A DNA stretch of 64,000 bases, taken from contig NZ_JAAOIX010000001.1 in the NCBI RefSeq assembly GCF_011440395.1, positions 1,076,680 through 1,140,679 of the forward strand, given 5' to 3'. The translations under genes and the position numbers were made by a program. This stretch comes from Pseudomaricurvus alcaniphilus. GTDB lineage: Bacteria > Pseudomonadota > Gammaproteobacteria > Pseudomonadales > Cellvibrionaceae. Below are positions 29,051-38,298 of the stretch, one piece after another (position 1 is the first letter of the stretch; every line of letters starts with the position of its first letter). The notes beneath the pieces are model-generated. The model had not been told where the DNA came from. It saw nothing but the letters and a program-made list of their open reading frames with translations, and ran no database searches.

Positions 29051-30739
29051 ATGCAAAAAACCTACACCAACCCGGTCTACGACTACCGCCGCAGCCCGGA
29101 CCAGGACGCAACCTCCACCCCTCACCACCCGGTGATTATCGTCGGTGCCGGCCCCTGCGGACTGGCGGCGGCTTTGGACCTGGCCCTGCAGGGCATCCCC
29201 TCGGTTATCGTGGATGACAATAACACGGTCAGTGTCGGCTCCCGCGCCATCTGCTTTGCCAAGCGCACCCTGGAGATTATGGATCGCTACGGCTGCGGCG
29301 AGCGCATGCTGGCCAAGGGCATTACCTGGCAGCGCGGCAAGGTATTCTTCCAGCAGGAACAGGTATACGAATTTGACCTGCTGCCCGAGGACCACCACAA
29401 GATCCCGGCGTTTATCAATCTGCAGCAGTACTATTTTGAAGAGTACCTGGTGGACCGCGTCAACGAGTTTGCCGAGATCGACTTGCGCTGGAAAACCCGG
29501 GTCACCGAGGTGGCAACGGGCGAGGACCAAACCAGCATCAGCCTGACAACCCCGGACGGCGACTACCGAATAACCTGCGACTACCTGCTGGTCGCCGATG
29601 GTGCCAACAGCAAGATTCGCGACATGCTGGGGCTGGAGAGCAAAGGCCAGGTCTTCCAGGACCGATTCCTGATTGCCGACGTGGTGATGAAAGCCGACTT
29701 TCCCACCGAGCGCTGGTTCTGGTTTGACCCGCCGTTCAACCCCGGCCAGTCCGCACTGCTGCACCGCCAGGCGGATGACGTCTGGCGCATCGACCTGCAA
29801 CTGGGCTGGGATGCCGACCCGGAAGAAGAAAAGAAAGAAGAAAATATCCGCCCCCGGCTGCAGCAAATGCTCGGCGACGAGGTGGAGTTTGAACTGGAGT
29901 GGGCCAGTGTCTACACCTTCCAGTGCCGCAAGATGGACAATTTTATCCGTGACCGGGTGATTTTTATGGGCGATGCCGCCCACCAGGTATCCCCCTTTGG
30001 CGCCCGCGGTGCCAACGGCGGCGTGCAGACCGTGGAGAACCTGGCCTGGAAGGTCGCCCGTGTACTGCGCGGTGAAGCGCCTCCGCAACTGCTGCAGACC
30101 TACAACGACGAGCGCCAGCACGGAGCCGATGAAAACATCCGCAACTCCACCCGCTCCACCGATTTTATCTCCCCCAAGAATCACATCAGCCGGGTCTTTC
30201 GCGATGAAACCCTGAAGCTGGCCAAAAATTACCCCTTTGCCCGCAGCCTGGTCAACAGCGGCCGCCTGTCACTGCCCTGCGCTTATACCGACTCCCCGCT
30301 CATCACCCCGGAGCAGGATGACTTTGCCGGCCCGCTGTGCCCCGGCACTGTGGCGCGAGATGCGCCCTGCCAGATCGGCACTGAGCCGGGCTGGCTGTTG
30401 AACCAGCTGGGCAATCGCTTTGTGCTGCTGGTTGACCTGGGCATGCCGCGAGCGGACGATCTTAAACAGGAGCTGCAAGCACTGGCGGACCTGCCGGACC
30501 TGGACATCATCGGCGTCTGCCCCGCCGGCATGGAGCAACCAGCAGCAGCGGACTTTCCCGGCCTGCTGATCAGCGACAGCAGCGGTGTTATTGCCGAGCG
30601 CTACGACCTGCAGCCGGGCAGCAGCTATCTGTTGCGACCGGACCAGGTCGTCGCCGCGCGCTGGCGCGATTGCTCCGCCAGCAACGTAAAACAGGCCCTG
30701 CGCAAAGCGCTGGGGTTCGAATTGGAGAACGCCGCATGA
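29051..30739 (+). CDS. mhaA: FAD monooxygenase, probable 3-hydroxyphenylacetate 6-hydroxylase component
   Basis: This class A flavoprotein hydroxylase is 562 residues long. The FAD-binding motif VGAGPCG is at residues 31-37, the DG-type motif at YLLVADGANSKIRDMLGL and the second FAD motif at VIFMGDAAHQVSPFGARG. A C-terminal thioredoxin-like domain of the phenol-hydroxylase family follows. It is followed, with a 4-bp overlap, by a DUF2783 gene and then by homogentisate genes. This is the arrangement of the Pseudomonas putida mhaAB genes, whose product makes homogentisate from 3-hydroxyphenylacetate. The substrate is inferred from context. The start is conserved in sequence, but its Shine-Dalgarno is weak. 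Confidence 0.82.
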   Translation: MQKTYTNPVYDYRRSPDQDATSTPHHPVIIVGAGPCGLAAALDLALQGIPSVIVDDNNTVSVGSRAICFAKRTLEIMDRYGCGERMLAKGITWQRGKVFFQQEQVYEFDLLPEDHHKIPAFINLQQYYFEEYLVDRVNEFAEIDLRWKTRVTEVATGEDQTSISLTTPDGDYRITCDYLLVADGANSKIRDMLGLESKGQVFQDRFLIADVVMKADFPTERWFWFDPPFNPGQSALLHRQADDVWRIDLQLGWDADPEEEKKEENIRPRLQQMLGDEVEFELEWASVYTFQCRKMDNFIRDRVIFMGDAAHQVSPFGARGANGGVQTVENLAWKVARVLRGEAPPQLLQTYNDERQHGADENIRNSTRSTDFISPKNHISRVFRDETLKLAKNYPFARSLVNSGRLSLPCAYTDSPLITPEQDDFAGPLCPGTVARDAPCQIGTEPGWLLNQLGNRFVLLVDLGMPRADDLKQELQALADLPDLDIIGVCPAGMEQPAAADFPGLLISDSSGVIAERYDLQPGSSYLLRPDQVVAARWRDCSASNVKQALRKALGFELENAA

Positions 30740-30969
30740 GCACATCTCATAACAGCACAAGTCACCTCAACTCAAGCCACCTCAACACGGCCCCCAACTT
30801 CAGCGACGCCGACGGATTTTATGCCGCCCTGACCGACGCTCACCGCGAGCTGGACCGGGACCAGAGTGAGCGCCTCAACGCCCGCCTGATCCTGCTGCTG
30901 GCCAACCACATTGGCGACTCAACCATCCTGCAGGAAGCGCTGCAGGTGGCCAGTGAACTCGAGCGCTAA
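30736..30969 (+). CDS. mhaB: DUF2783 small protein, probable MhaB coupling component
   Basis: This 77-residue protein carries a DUF2783 domain (DADGFYAALTDAHRELD, then SERLNARLILLLANHIGD). The family includes MhaB, the small coupling protein of 3-hydroxyphenylacetate 6-hydroxylase. The N-terminal 20 residues are a Ser/Asn/His-rich, low-complexity stretch with a repeated SHLN. ATG 30736 overlaps the mhaA stop (ATGA); the longer upstream frame is an mhaA shadow. Confidence 0.8.
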   Translation: MSTSHNSTSHLNSSHLNTAPNFSDADGFYAALTDAHRELDRDQSERLNARLILLLANHIGDSTILQEALQVASELER

Positions 30970-31042
30970 CCTGGCGCGGCACTTGTTAACTAACTGCTAA
31001 CCACCACCCCGATTGGACTGATTGACATTTACCGAGGCAACG

Positions 31043-32398
31043 ATGACCAACTCTAACAGCAACTATGCAAGCGCAAATAGCAACAACGCCAGCGCACTGC
31101 GGCCGACGGATTTACAATACCTGAACGGCTTCGGCAATGAGCACGAAACCGAGGCCCTGCCCGGCGCCCTGCCGGTGGGCCAGTTCAGCCCCCAGGTTTG
31201 TCCCTACAAGCTCTACGCCGAGCAATTCAGCAGCACGGCGTTTACCGCCGCGCGGCATGAAAACCGCCGCAGCTGGACCTATCGCCTGCGCCCCTCTATC
31301 GCCATGGGCCAATTCAAGTCTGTCGATGGCGGCCTGATTCGCAGCGCCCCCATCACCGAAGCCGACTGCCCGCCGGATGTTATGCGCTGGGATCCACTGC
31401 CGGTTCCCGACCAGCCCACCGATTTTGTCGACGGCCTGACCACCATTGCCGCCAACGGCGATGCCCGTGCCCAGCTCGGTGTGGCGGTGCACGTCTACTG
31501 CGCCAATAAGGGCATGGGCAAGCGCTATTTCTATTGCGCCGACGGTGAGTTGTTGTTTGTGCCCCAGCAGGGGGAGCTGCTGGCCTACACCGAGATGGGC
31601 ATACTGCACGTCAAACCCGGTGAAATCATGGTCATTCCGCGGGGCATCAAGTTCAAGATCGAACTGCCGGCGGGGCCTGTGCGCGGCTATATATGCGAGA
31701 ACTACGGTGCCGATTTGCGCCTGGCCGAACGCGGCCCCGTCGGTGCCAATGGTTATGCCAACCAGCGCGACTTCCAGTACCCGAGCGCCTGGTTCGAAGA
31801 TGTCGAGGGCAGCCACACCCTGCTGACCAAGTTCTGTGGCAAGCTGTTCGCTGCCGAACTGGATCACTCCCCTCTCGACGTAGTGGCCTGGGTGGGCAAT
31901 TCCGCCCCCTACAAGTACGACCTTGCGCGCTTCAACGTGATCAATACCGTCAGCTACGACCATCCCGACCCGTCCATCTTTACCGTGTTGACCTCACCCA
32001 GTGATACTCACGGGGTCGCCAACCTGGACTTCGTGATCTTCCCGCCGCGCTGGATGGTGGCCGAAAACACCTTTCGCCCCCCCTGGTATCACCGTAATAT
32101 CATGAGTGAATTCATGGGCTTGATCGAGGGCGTTTACGACGCCAAGGAAAAGGGCTTCGTGCCCGGCGGCATGAGCTTGCACAACTGCATGACACCCCAC
32201 GGCCCGGAAGCCGAGGTCTTTGCAAAGGCCTCCGCCGCGGATCTGCAACCGGAGCGCTACGACAACACCCTGGCCTTTATGTTTGAGTCGCGCTACGTCT
32301 TCGAGCCGACCCTTTTCGCACAACAGACACCGCTGCGCCAGGCCGACTACCTGGCCTGCTGGGGCGACCTGAAAAAGTATTTTGACGGCCAAATCTAA
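31043..32398 (+). CDS. hmgA: Homogentisate 1,2-dioxygenase
   Basis: This Fe(II) enzyme opens the homogentisate ring to maleylacetoacetate. The protein is 451 residues and contains the family signature [20 protein letters not shown] near the N-terminus and the iron-ligand region [19 protein letters not shown] in the second half. Residues 2-18 are Asn/Ser-rich. ATG 31043 follows GAGG by six bases; the upstream extension in the frame is not conserved. It is the third gene of the mhaAB-hmgA-fahA-maiA operon. Confidence 0.97.
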   Translation: MTNSNSNYASANSNNASALRPTDLQYLNGFGNEHETEALPGALPVGQFSPQVCPYKLYAEQFSSTAFTAARHENRRSWTYRLRPSIAMGQFKSVDGGLIRSAPITEADCPPDVMRWDPLPVPDQPTDFVDGLTTIAANGDARAQLGVAVHVYCANKGMGKRYFYCADGELLFVPQQGELLAYTEMGILHVKPGEIMVIPRGIKFKIELPAGPVRGYICENYGADLRLAERGPVGANGYANQRDFQYPSAWFEDVEGSHTLLTKFCGKLFAAELDHSPLDVVAWVGNSAPYKYDLARFNVINTVSYDHPDPSIFTVLTSPSDTHGVANLDFVIFPPRWMVAENTFRPPWYHRNIMSEFMGLIEGVYDAKEKGFVPGGMSLHNCMTPHGPEAEVFAKASAADLQPERYDNTLAFMFESRYVFEPTLFAQQTPLRQADYLACWGDLKKYFDGQI

Positions 32399-32429
32399 CC
32401 AACATAAACGAACATAACAGGTACAAGCT

Positions 32430-33743
32430 ATGAATCAACTTAATGAAACCCACGACCCATCACTGACCAGCTGGGTAGCCTCCGCCAACCAGGACAGCGA
32501 CTTCCCCATTCAAAACCTGCCCTTTGCCATCGTGCGTCGCGCCGGCAGCCAGGAAGCCTGGCGCGGTGCCGTCGCCATCGGCGACCAGGTGCTGGACCTG
32601 GCCGCAGCAGCTGCCAGCGGTGTTTTTACCGGTCTCGCCCAACAGGCTGCGCAAGCCGCTGCCGAACCCAAGCTCAACAGCCTGATGGCCATGGGCCCCG
32701 CCGCCAGCTCCGCCCTGCGCCTGGCCCTGTCCCGCGCCCTGCGCAGCGGCGCTGACGCCGAGGCGGCGCTGCAAAGCTGCCTGATCGCGCAGGCTGAGGT
32801 GGAATTCGACCTGCCTTGCCAGATTGGCGATTACACCGACTTTTACACCTCCATTCATCACGCCACCGCAGTGGGCAAGCAATTTCGCCCGGACAACCCG
32901 CTGCTGCCCAACTACAAGTGGGTGCCCATCGGCTATCACGGCCGCAGCTCCACCATCGGTGTATCCGGCCAGTCTTTCCCCCGCCCGCAGGGACAGACCA
33001 AGGCCCCCGACGCCAGTGAGCCGAGTTTCGGTCCCAGCAAGAAACTCGATTATGAATTGGAACTGGGTGTCTTTATCGGCCAGGGCAACCAGCTCGGTGA
33101 GCGCATCGACATAAGCAAAGCTGAAGACCACGTATTCGGCTTCTGCCTGTTCAACGACTGGTCCGCCCGCGACCTGCAGGGCTGGGAATACCAGCCTCTG
33201 GGGCCCTTCCTGTCGAAAAACTTCGCCTCTACCGTCTCTCCCTGGATCGTGACCCTGGAAGCGCTGGCCCCTTACCGCGTGGCCTACACTCGTCCCGAAG
33301 GCGACCCGCAACCGCTGCCCTACCTGAGTTCAGACCACAATTCCGCGGCCGGCGGCCTCGACATCGCCATGCAGTGCCTGCTGCAAACCGAGGCCATGCG
33401 CGAGGCGTCCGAGCCGGCGCACCTGCTGGCGGAATCCAACTTCAAGTACTCCTACTGGACCGTGGCGCAGATGGTGACCCACCACAGTGTCAATGGCTGT
33501 GCCCTGCGCGCCGGCGACCTGCTCGGTTCGGGTACCCAGTCCGGTCCCGAGCACGAACAAGCCGGTTCCATCCTCGAACTCACTTACGGCGGCAAGCAGC
33601 CCGTGCAACTGCCCAACGGCGAGCAGCGCAGTTTCCTGGAGGACGGTGACAGCATCATCATGCGCGGCTACTGCGCCAAACCGGGCGCGGCGCGCATCGG
33701 CTTCGGTGAAGTGGTCAGCACAATTTTACCGGCCAAACCCTAA
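32430..33743 (+). CDS. fahA: Fumarylacetoacetase
   Basis: This enzyme hydrolyses fumarylacetoacetate to fumarate and acetoacetate. The 437-residue product has the N-terminal SH3-like FAH domain and the catalytic C-terminal domain, with DYTDFYTSIHHATAVGKQFR, ELGVFIGQGNQLGE, FNDWSARDLQGWEYQPLGPF and SNFKYSYWTVAQMVTHHS. It starts 31 bp after hmgA. Confidence 0.97.
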   Translation: MNQLNETHDPSLTSWVASANQDSDFPIQNLPFAIVRRAGSQEAWRGAVAIGDQVLDLAAAAASGVFTGLAQQAAQAAAEPKLNSLMAMGPAASSALRLALSRALRSGADAEAALQSCLIAQAEVEFDLPCQIGDYTDFYTSIHHATAVGKQFRPDNPLLPNYKWVPIGYHGRSSTIGVSGQSFPRPQGQTKAPDASEPSFGPSKKLDYELELGVFIGQGNQLGERIDISKAEDHVFGFCLFNDWSARDLQGWEYQPLGPFLSKNFASTVSPWIVTLEALAPYRVAYTRPEGDPQPLPYLSSDHNSAAGGLDIAMQCLLQTEAMREASEPAHLLAESNFKYSYWTVAQMVTHHSVNGCALRAGDLLGSGTQSGPEHEQAGSILELTYGGKQPVQLPNGEQRSFLEDGDSIIMRGYCAKPGAARIGFGEVVSTILPAKP

Positions 33744-33797
33744 CCCCATCGCAGGTGCCCCAGGCTGTGCCGGGGGCAACCGCAAACAGGAGCAGAC

Positions 33798-34427
33798 ATG
33801 GAACTCTTTAGCTACTTTCGTTCGTCCGCCGCCTACCGGGTGCGCATTGCCCTCAACCTGAAACAGATCGAGCACAGCATTGTGCCGGTCAACCTGCTCA
33901 ACAGCGAGCAGCGCGGCGCCGAGTATATGGCCCTGCAACCCCAGGGCCTGGTGCCCGCCCTGCGCCTCGCCGATGGCCGGGTGATATCGCAATCCACCGC
34001 CATACTGGAATACCTGGAGGCCGTTTTTCCCGCGCACCCGCTGCTGCCGGCCGACCCCTACCAGGCGGCGCAAGTGCGCAGCTGGGCCAACCTGATTGCC
34101 TGCGATATTCACCCGCTGGATAATTTGCGCGTGCTCAAGTACCTGAAGCACAAGCTGGGGGTCAGTGACCCTGAAAAAGACAGCTGGTACCAGCACTGGA
34201 TCCTGGAGGGCTTTCGGGCGCTGGAGTCGCAACTGGTGGCCGCACCCTACGCCGCCGGCGCACAGGTCACCCTGGCGGAAGTCTACCTGGTACCGCAGGT
34301 GTACAACGCCCTGCGCTTTAACACCGATCTCGGCGAGTTTCCGAAGATCCGGAGCATCTACGCTGCCTGCAACGAACTGCCCGCGTTTCAGCAGGCGGCC
34401 CCGGAGCAGCAAGTGGACTGTCCCTGA
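33798..34427 (+). CDS. maiA: Maleylacetoacetate isomerase (zeta-class GST)
   Basis: This glutathione-dependent enzyme isomerises maleyl- to fumarylacetoacetate. The 209-residue product has the zeta-class motif SSAAYRVRIALNLK (S9/S10 bind glutathione) and an all-helical C-terminal domain with VTLAEVYLVPQVYNALRF. It is the last gene of the homogentisate operon. Confidence 0.96.
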   Translation: MELFSYFRSSAAYRVRIALNLKQIEHSIVPVNLLNSEQRGAEYMALQPQGLVPALRLADGRVISQSTAILEYLEAVFPAHPLLPADPYQAAQVRSWANLIACDIHPLDNLRVLKYLKHKLGVSDPEKDSWYQHWILEGFRALESQLVAAPYAAGAQVTLAEVYLVPQVYNALRFNTDLGEFPKIRSIYAACNELPAFQQAAPEQQVDCP

Positions 34428-34814
34428 GCCCCGTCTCTACCAGGCCGGCGCCTCCTGAGCCGGCCTTCCATTGCGCAGCAAACAATACGCCCCCATATTT
34501 TGATACAAAAATCCCTGCAATAATCCACGCCAGTAATACTTCCAGAACAGAGAGCTTAGCTATCGGCCCGTAAGCGGCTCACAATTTTGCCCATCCCCAC
34601 CCTTCAAATACCGCAAAAGAATATCAACAGCCGCTTAATATAATATTTTTGGCAACAATGCGCCTACAGTACGATCGCCCCATTAATGGCGATGGCAGCA
34701 TGCGGAAATTCGTCAATATTAGCGATACTATTTATTTAAAAATATGTTATTTTAGTATCACTTATAAAAACACGTGAATTGACCTAACCATCAGCAAAGT
34801 AATGAGAGACGATA
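34428..34814. other. Intergenic region upstream of paaK
   Basis: The first 250 bp show nothing recognisable. The last 130 bp are strongly AT-rich and carry the 12-bp motif shared with the mhaA promoter, 51 bp from the paaK ATG. No gene is supported. Confidence 0.6.
34752..34763. promoter_or_regulatory. Shared 12-bp motif in paaK promoter
   Basis: TTAGTATCACTT is identical to 28975-28986 upstream of mhaA. The flanks differ, so the match is not part of a longer duplication. Confidence 0.5.
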
Positions 34815-36110
34815 ATGAAAAAAAATCACAACCTCGAGCCATTGCACAGCATTGAACGGGCCAGCAGGGACGAACTGCAAGCCCTGCAGTTGCAGCGCAT
34901 GCAACAGAGTCTGCAGCACGCTTACGACAAGGTGCCCTTCTATCGGGACAGTTTTGACGCCAAAGGCGTGCACCCCACTGACCTCAAACAACTCAGCGAC
35001 CTGGCGAAGTTTCCGTTCACGGTAAAATCCAATTTGCGCGACAATTACCCGTTCGGCCTGTTTGCCGAGTCCATGGATAACATCACCCGTATCCACGCCT
35101 CCAGTGGCACCACTGGCCAGCCCACCGTGGTGGGCTATACCCAGCGCGATATCAACACCTGGGCTGACGTTGTGGCGCGCTCCATTCGCGCCGCCGGTGG
35201 CGATCACACCGACATCGTCCACGTGGCCTACGGCTATGGCTTGTTTACCGGTGGCCTGGGCGCCCACTACGGCGCCGAGCGGTTGGGCTGCGCGGTAGTG
35301 CCCATGTCCGGTGGCAACACCCAAAAGCAAGTCCAGCTGCTGCGTGACTTTGGCGCCAATATCATGATGGTTACTCCCTCCTATATGCTCAATGTGGTGG
35401 ATGAATTCGAACGCCAGGGCATTGACCCGCGCTCGCTGCCGCTGCGCACCGGTATCTTTGGGGCCGAGCCCTGGACCGAGGCCATGCGGTTGGAGATTGA
35501 AGAGCGCATGGGCATCGACGCGGTGGACATCTACGGCTTGTCGGAGGTGATGGGCCCCGGTGTTGCCCAGGAGTGCGTGGAAACCAAGGATGGCCCCACC
35601 ATCTGGGAGGACCACTTCTATCCGGAGATCATCGATCCCGTTACCGGCGAAGTGCTGCCCGACGGCCAGGAGGGTGAGCTGGTATTCACCACCCTGACCA
35701 AGGAGGGTATGCCCATGATCCGCTACCGCACCCGCGACCTGACCAAACTGCTGCCCGGCACTGTTCGCACCATGCGCCGTATGGGCAAAATCACCGGGCG
35801 CAGCGACGACATGCTGATCATCCGCGGAGTCAATGTGTTCCCGACCCAGATCGAGGAACAGTTGCTGTCGATCCCCAGTTGCGCGCCGCACTACCAGATC
35901 GACATCAGCAAGCAGGGTAACCTCGACCTGGTCACGATCAGCGTCGAACTGCACGACGGCGTCGACAGCTCTGTCGCGGCAGACGTCAGCCGTGAACTGG
36001 AGCAAAAGGTGAAAACAATGGTGGGAATTTCATCCAAGGTGCAGATCGTCGAACAGGGCTCCCTGCCCCGCTCGGAAGGCAAGGCCAAGCGGGTATTTGA
36101 CCGGCGCTGA
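34815..36110 (+). CDS. paaK: Phenylacetate-CoA ligase
   Basis: PaaK activates phenylacetate to phenylacetyl-CoA, the inducer and true substrate of the pathway. The product is 431 residues with the P-loop SSGTTGQP at 96-103, IFGAEPWTEAMR, YGLSEVMGPG and the C-terminal GKITGRSDDMLIIRGVNVFP. It lies apart from the other paa genes, between the homogentisate operon and mscL. It may also accept hydroxyphenylacetates. Confidence 0.95.
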   Translation: MKKNHNLEPLHSIERASRDELQALQLQRMQQSLQHAYDKVPFYRDSFDAKGVHPTDLKQLSDLAKFPFTVKSNLRDNYPFGLFAESMDNITRIHASSGTTGQPTVVGYTQRDINTWADVVARSIRAAGGDHTDIVHVAYGYGLFTGGLGAHYGAERLGCAVVPMSGGNTQKQVQLLRDFGANIMMVTPSYMLNVVDEFERQGIDPRSLPLRTGIFGAEPWTEAMRLEIEERMGIDAVDIYGLSEVMGPGVAQECVETKDGPTIWEDHFYPEIIDPVTGEVLPDGQEGELVFTTLTKEGMPMIRYRTRDLTKLLPGTVRTMRRMGKITGRSDDMLIIRGVNVFPTQIEEQLLSIPSCAPHYQIDISKQGNLDLVTISVELHDGVDSSVAADVSRELEQKVKTMVGISSKVQIVEQGSLPRSEGKAKRVFDRR

Positions 36111-36145
36111 AAAAAAAAGGGTGGCATCACATCAATGCCGCCCTG
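36110..36145 (-). terminator. Hairpin after paaK with T-run on minus strand
   Basis: GGGTGGCAT (36119-36127) pairs with ATGCCGCCC (36135-36143) around a seven-base loop. The T-run (nine) is on the minus strand side, so the hairpin is a strong terminator for antisense transcripts reading toward paaK. On the plus strand it lacks a U-tract but could still help end paaK. Confidence 0.55.
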
Positions 36146-36403
36146 CCTGCAATACCTTCCTTCCTGTAATGACGCCTGGTCTACGACGCCATCCTGCCTG
36201 ATTTTACAAAGCTTTTACGCTTGCCTCTAGCTTGTCATCCACCCGACGCTTGATAATGGCCCTGCCACTCGGGCAATCGGTGGATTGGCATCCATCTGAT
36301 CTCTCCGCCTGCACTCGAGAGCACCCGCACGGGCGTTGCGGCAACATCCGGCAACATAAAGCGTTAAAACAACAACACTAACTCTGAAAAACAGGTGAAT
36401 CAA

Positions 36404-36808
36404 ATGAGTATGATGAAGGAATTCAAGGATTTCGCGGTCAAGGGCAACGTTATCGACATGGCCGTGGGTATCATTATTGGCGCCGCGTTTGGCAAGATCG
36501 TTTCGTCGTTTGTGGGGGATATTATTATGCCGCCGATCGGGGTTCTTATTGGCGGAGTGGATTTTTCCAGCCTCGCCTATGTCCTGAAAGAGGCCGTGGG
36601 CACTGCCCCGGCCGTTACCATTAGCTACGGGAAATTTATCCAGACCCTGATCGACTTTACCATCATAGCGTTTGCCATCTTTATGGCGGTCAAGGGCATT
36701 AACTCGTTCAAGAAGAAGCAGGAAGAAGCACCCAAAGCGCCGCCGGCACCGAGCAAGGAAGAAGTACTGCTCGGCGAAATACGTGACTTGCTGAAAAATC
36801 GAAGTTAG
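36404..36808 (+). CDS. mscL: Large-conductance mechanosensitive channel
   Basis: This inner-membrane pentameric channel releases solutes on osmotic downshock. It is 134 residues. TM1 ([22 protein letters not shown], about 16-37) and TM2 ([22 protein letters not shown], about 75-98) are clear, with a charged C-terminal helix. ATG 36404 is preferred to the GTG at 36395, which overlaps the AGGTG ribosome-binding sequence. It stands alone. Confidence 0.97.
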   Translation: MSMMKEFKDFAVKGNVIDMAVGIIIGAAFGKIVSSFVGDIIMPPIGVLIGGVDFSSLAYVLKEAVGTAPAVTISYGKFIQTLIDFTIIAFAIFMAVKGINSFKKKQEEAPKAPPAPSKEEVLLGEIRDLLKNRS

Positions 36809-36862
36809 ACACGGGCTAAATAAACCAGGCATTACTTCGGCAACCGTCAGCAGTTGTGCAGA

Positions 36863-36900
36863 TTGCTCACCCAGCGCTAACGAGGTGAGCAACTGCTTTC
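36863..36900 (+). terminator. Putative mscL terminator hairpin
   Basis: TTGCTCACC (36863-36871) is perfectly inverted at 36884-36892 (GGTGAGCAA), followed by CTGCTTTCC. The T content after the stem is modest. Confidence 0.5.
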
Positions 36901-36945
36901 CTAATTACCACCTAAGCTAAGCGTCGTGCAGCCGGCACTATGTTA

Positions 36946-37057
36946 GGTCTGGCTTCGGGGGCTTGCTTTCAAGACCCTCGACAGCAGGGATGCTGTCGTG
37001 GAGCCTCCATGGATGGAACCTCGGCGAGTCTTGAAAGCAAGTCCCCGGAGCCAGGCC
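36946..37057. repeat. Cruciform element 2 (AGGGATG-tipped hairpin)
   Basis: Arms of 30 bp (36946-36975 and 37028-37057) are inverted with 27 matches. Inside is a perfect 8-bp hairpin CGACAGCA/TGCTGTCG with loop GGGA (36979-36998), then GAGC and a second hairpin TCCA/TGGA. Spacing equals element 1: GAC, three bases, hairpin 1, two bases, GAGC, 23 bases, GTC. Confidence 0.88.
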
Positions 37058-37164
37058 GGGAGCAAAGCTGCTGTCCCAAGGGCTACAGGGTATATGTTTA
37101 CTATCGCCGATAGCTGGCTTATTCATAGGCGTAATTAGGACTGCTTTTGTGACACCCCCGGCAC

Positions 37165-37776
37165 TCAGGGCGCAATCTGGCTGTAATACTCTGCCACATC
37201 GGCGATCTGTTGATCGGTCAGCTCTTTGGCAATGACGTTCATCAGGCTGCCCTTGCGCTGGTCATTTTTAAACGCCAGCAACTGCTTCTGCAGGTACTGC
37301 GCCTGCTGCCCGGCCAGGTTTGGCCACTCGGTATTCACCGTCTTGCCGTATTTACCGTGGCAGGAAATACACAGTGCGCGCACTCGCTGGCCGTCTTCGT
37401 TAACCGCCACCGCTGGCTCTGGCGTCGGTGGTTCCATGCTGGAGTAATAATCAGCCAGTGCCTCGATTTGCCCGTCGCTGAGATTGGCAGCCATCGGCGA
37501 CATCAGCGGGTCTTTGCGAGTACCGTCGCGAAAGGCTTGCATTTCGCTGATCAGGTAGCCTTGTCGCTGGCCAGCCAGGTTGGGCCACAGGGGATTGGCC
37601 GACATGCCGTTGGCACCGTGGCAGGCGACACAGGTTTGGGACAGCGCCGCGGCATCCGTTGCGGCCTGCGCCAGGTTAGCGATTGCAATCAGCGCTACGG
37701 CAAAAATGTAGCGCGGCAACGCAATCTTTATACATAAACGATGCAGTAATAAATGGCTTTTCAATAGACGGATCAT
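37165..37776 (-). CDS. Dihaem cytochrome c4-type protein
   Basis: The 203-residue periplasmic protein has a signal peptide (IFAVALIAIANLAQA, cleavage near residue 38) and two haem sites, CVACH in the first half and CISCH in the second. Each is followed by the c4-type PNLAGQ segment and a distal M-containing region (PLMSPMA, SLMNVIA). It is last in the amine dehydrogenase operon, 75 bp after the monohaem cytochrome, and probably carries electrons from the dehydrogenase toward a terminal oxidase. Confidence 0.9.
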   Translation of the reverse strand: MIRLLKSHLLLHRLCIKIALPRYIFAVALIAIANLAQAATDAAALSQTCVACHGANGMSANPLWPNLAGQRQGYLISEMQAFRDGTRKDPLMSPMAANLSDGQIEALADYYSSMEPPTPEPAVAVNEDGQRVRALCISCHGKYGKTVNTEWPNLAGQQAQYLQKQLLAFKNDQRKGSLMNVIAKELTDQQIADVAEYYSQIAP

Positions 37777-37851
37777 AGTTGTCGCTCTCTCGTTTTCTCG
37801 CGCTGGATCGGCAATTATCTTGCGGATCTACACTTGTTTATTCCGCAATGG

Positions 37852-38298
37852 CTATTCGGCACTGGTTGCTTCAACCACTTTCAGCTCGTCAACCAGCTCC
37901 TCGCGGTAAACCAGCACTTCCTGCAACGGGTGCTGGCGATAGCGTCCCACTTCTTCACCGCTGTAGGGCTGCCACTGGTCGGGAATACTGTGCTCGCCAA
38001 AGGTGAGGATTTTCCAGTTCAACACTTCCGCCAGCAAATCGTTACTGAGGGTGGAGTTGGCTGAGCCCGGCACTCGCACCAGGTATTCGCGGCCTTTCTG
38101 GCTCTGCAGGAAATTGCCGATAAAACCCTTCAGCCGCGGCACACTGTCGCTGCCCATGCCATCGCGGGTGTGGCAACCCTGGCAAAACATCTGGTAGTGG
38201 AACTTTGCCCGTGCCTCGTTCAGATCCACTTCCGCCAGCAACCTGCTGCAGTTGAGGGTCAGCAACGCCAGGGCGATGCCGCGTAACAGGCCTTTCAT
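37852..38298 (-). CDS. Monohaem cytochrome c of amine dehydrogenase operon
   Basis: This is a small 148-residue secreted protein with signal peptide (LLRGIALALLTLNCSRLLA) and one haem-binding CQGCH. Its ATG overlaps the aauA stop (ATGA), so translation is coupled. In the Alcaligenes faecalis aau cluster a small periplasmic monohaem cytochrome also follows aauA (orf-2). Its likely role is accepting electrons from the TTQ enzyme in place of azurin, which is not encoded in this window. Confidence 0.87.
   Translation of the reverse strand: MKGLLRGIALALLTLNCSRLLAEVDLNEARAKFHYQMFCQGCHTRDGMGSDSVPRLKGFIGNFLQSQKGREYLVRVPGSANSTLSNDLLAEVLNWKILTFGEHSIPDQWQPYSGEEVGRYRQHPLQEVLVYREELVDELKVVEATSAE

Larger units (their letters stand above)
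36809..37164. other. Intergenic region between mscL and cytochrome c4 gene
   Basis: The region separates convergent genes. It holds a terminator-like hairpin at 36863-36892 and a large cruciform element at 36946-37057. No gene is supported. Confidence 0.7.
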
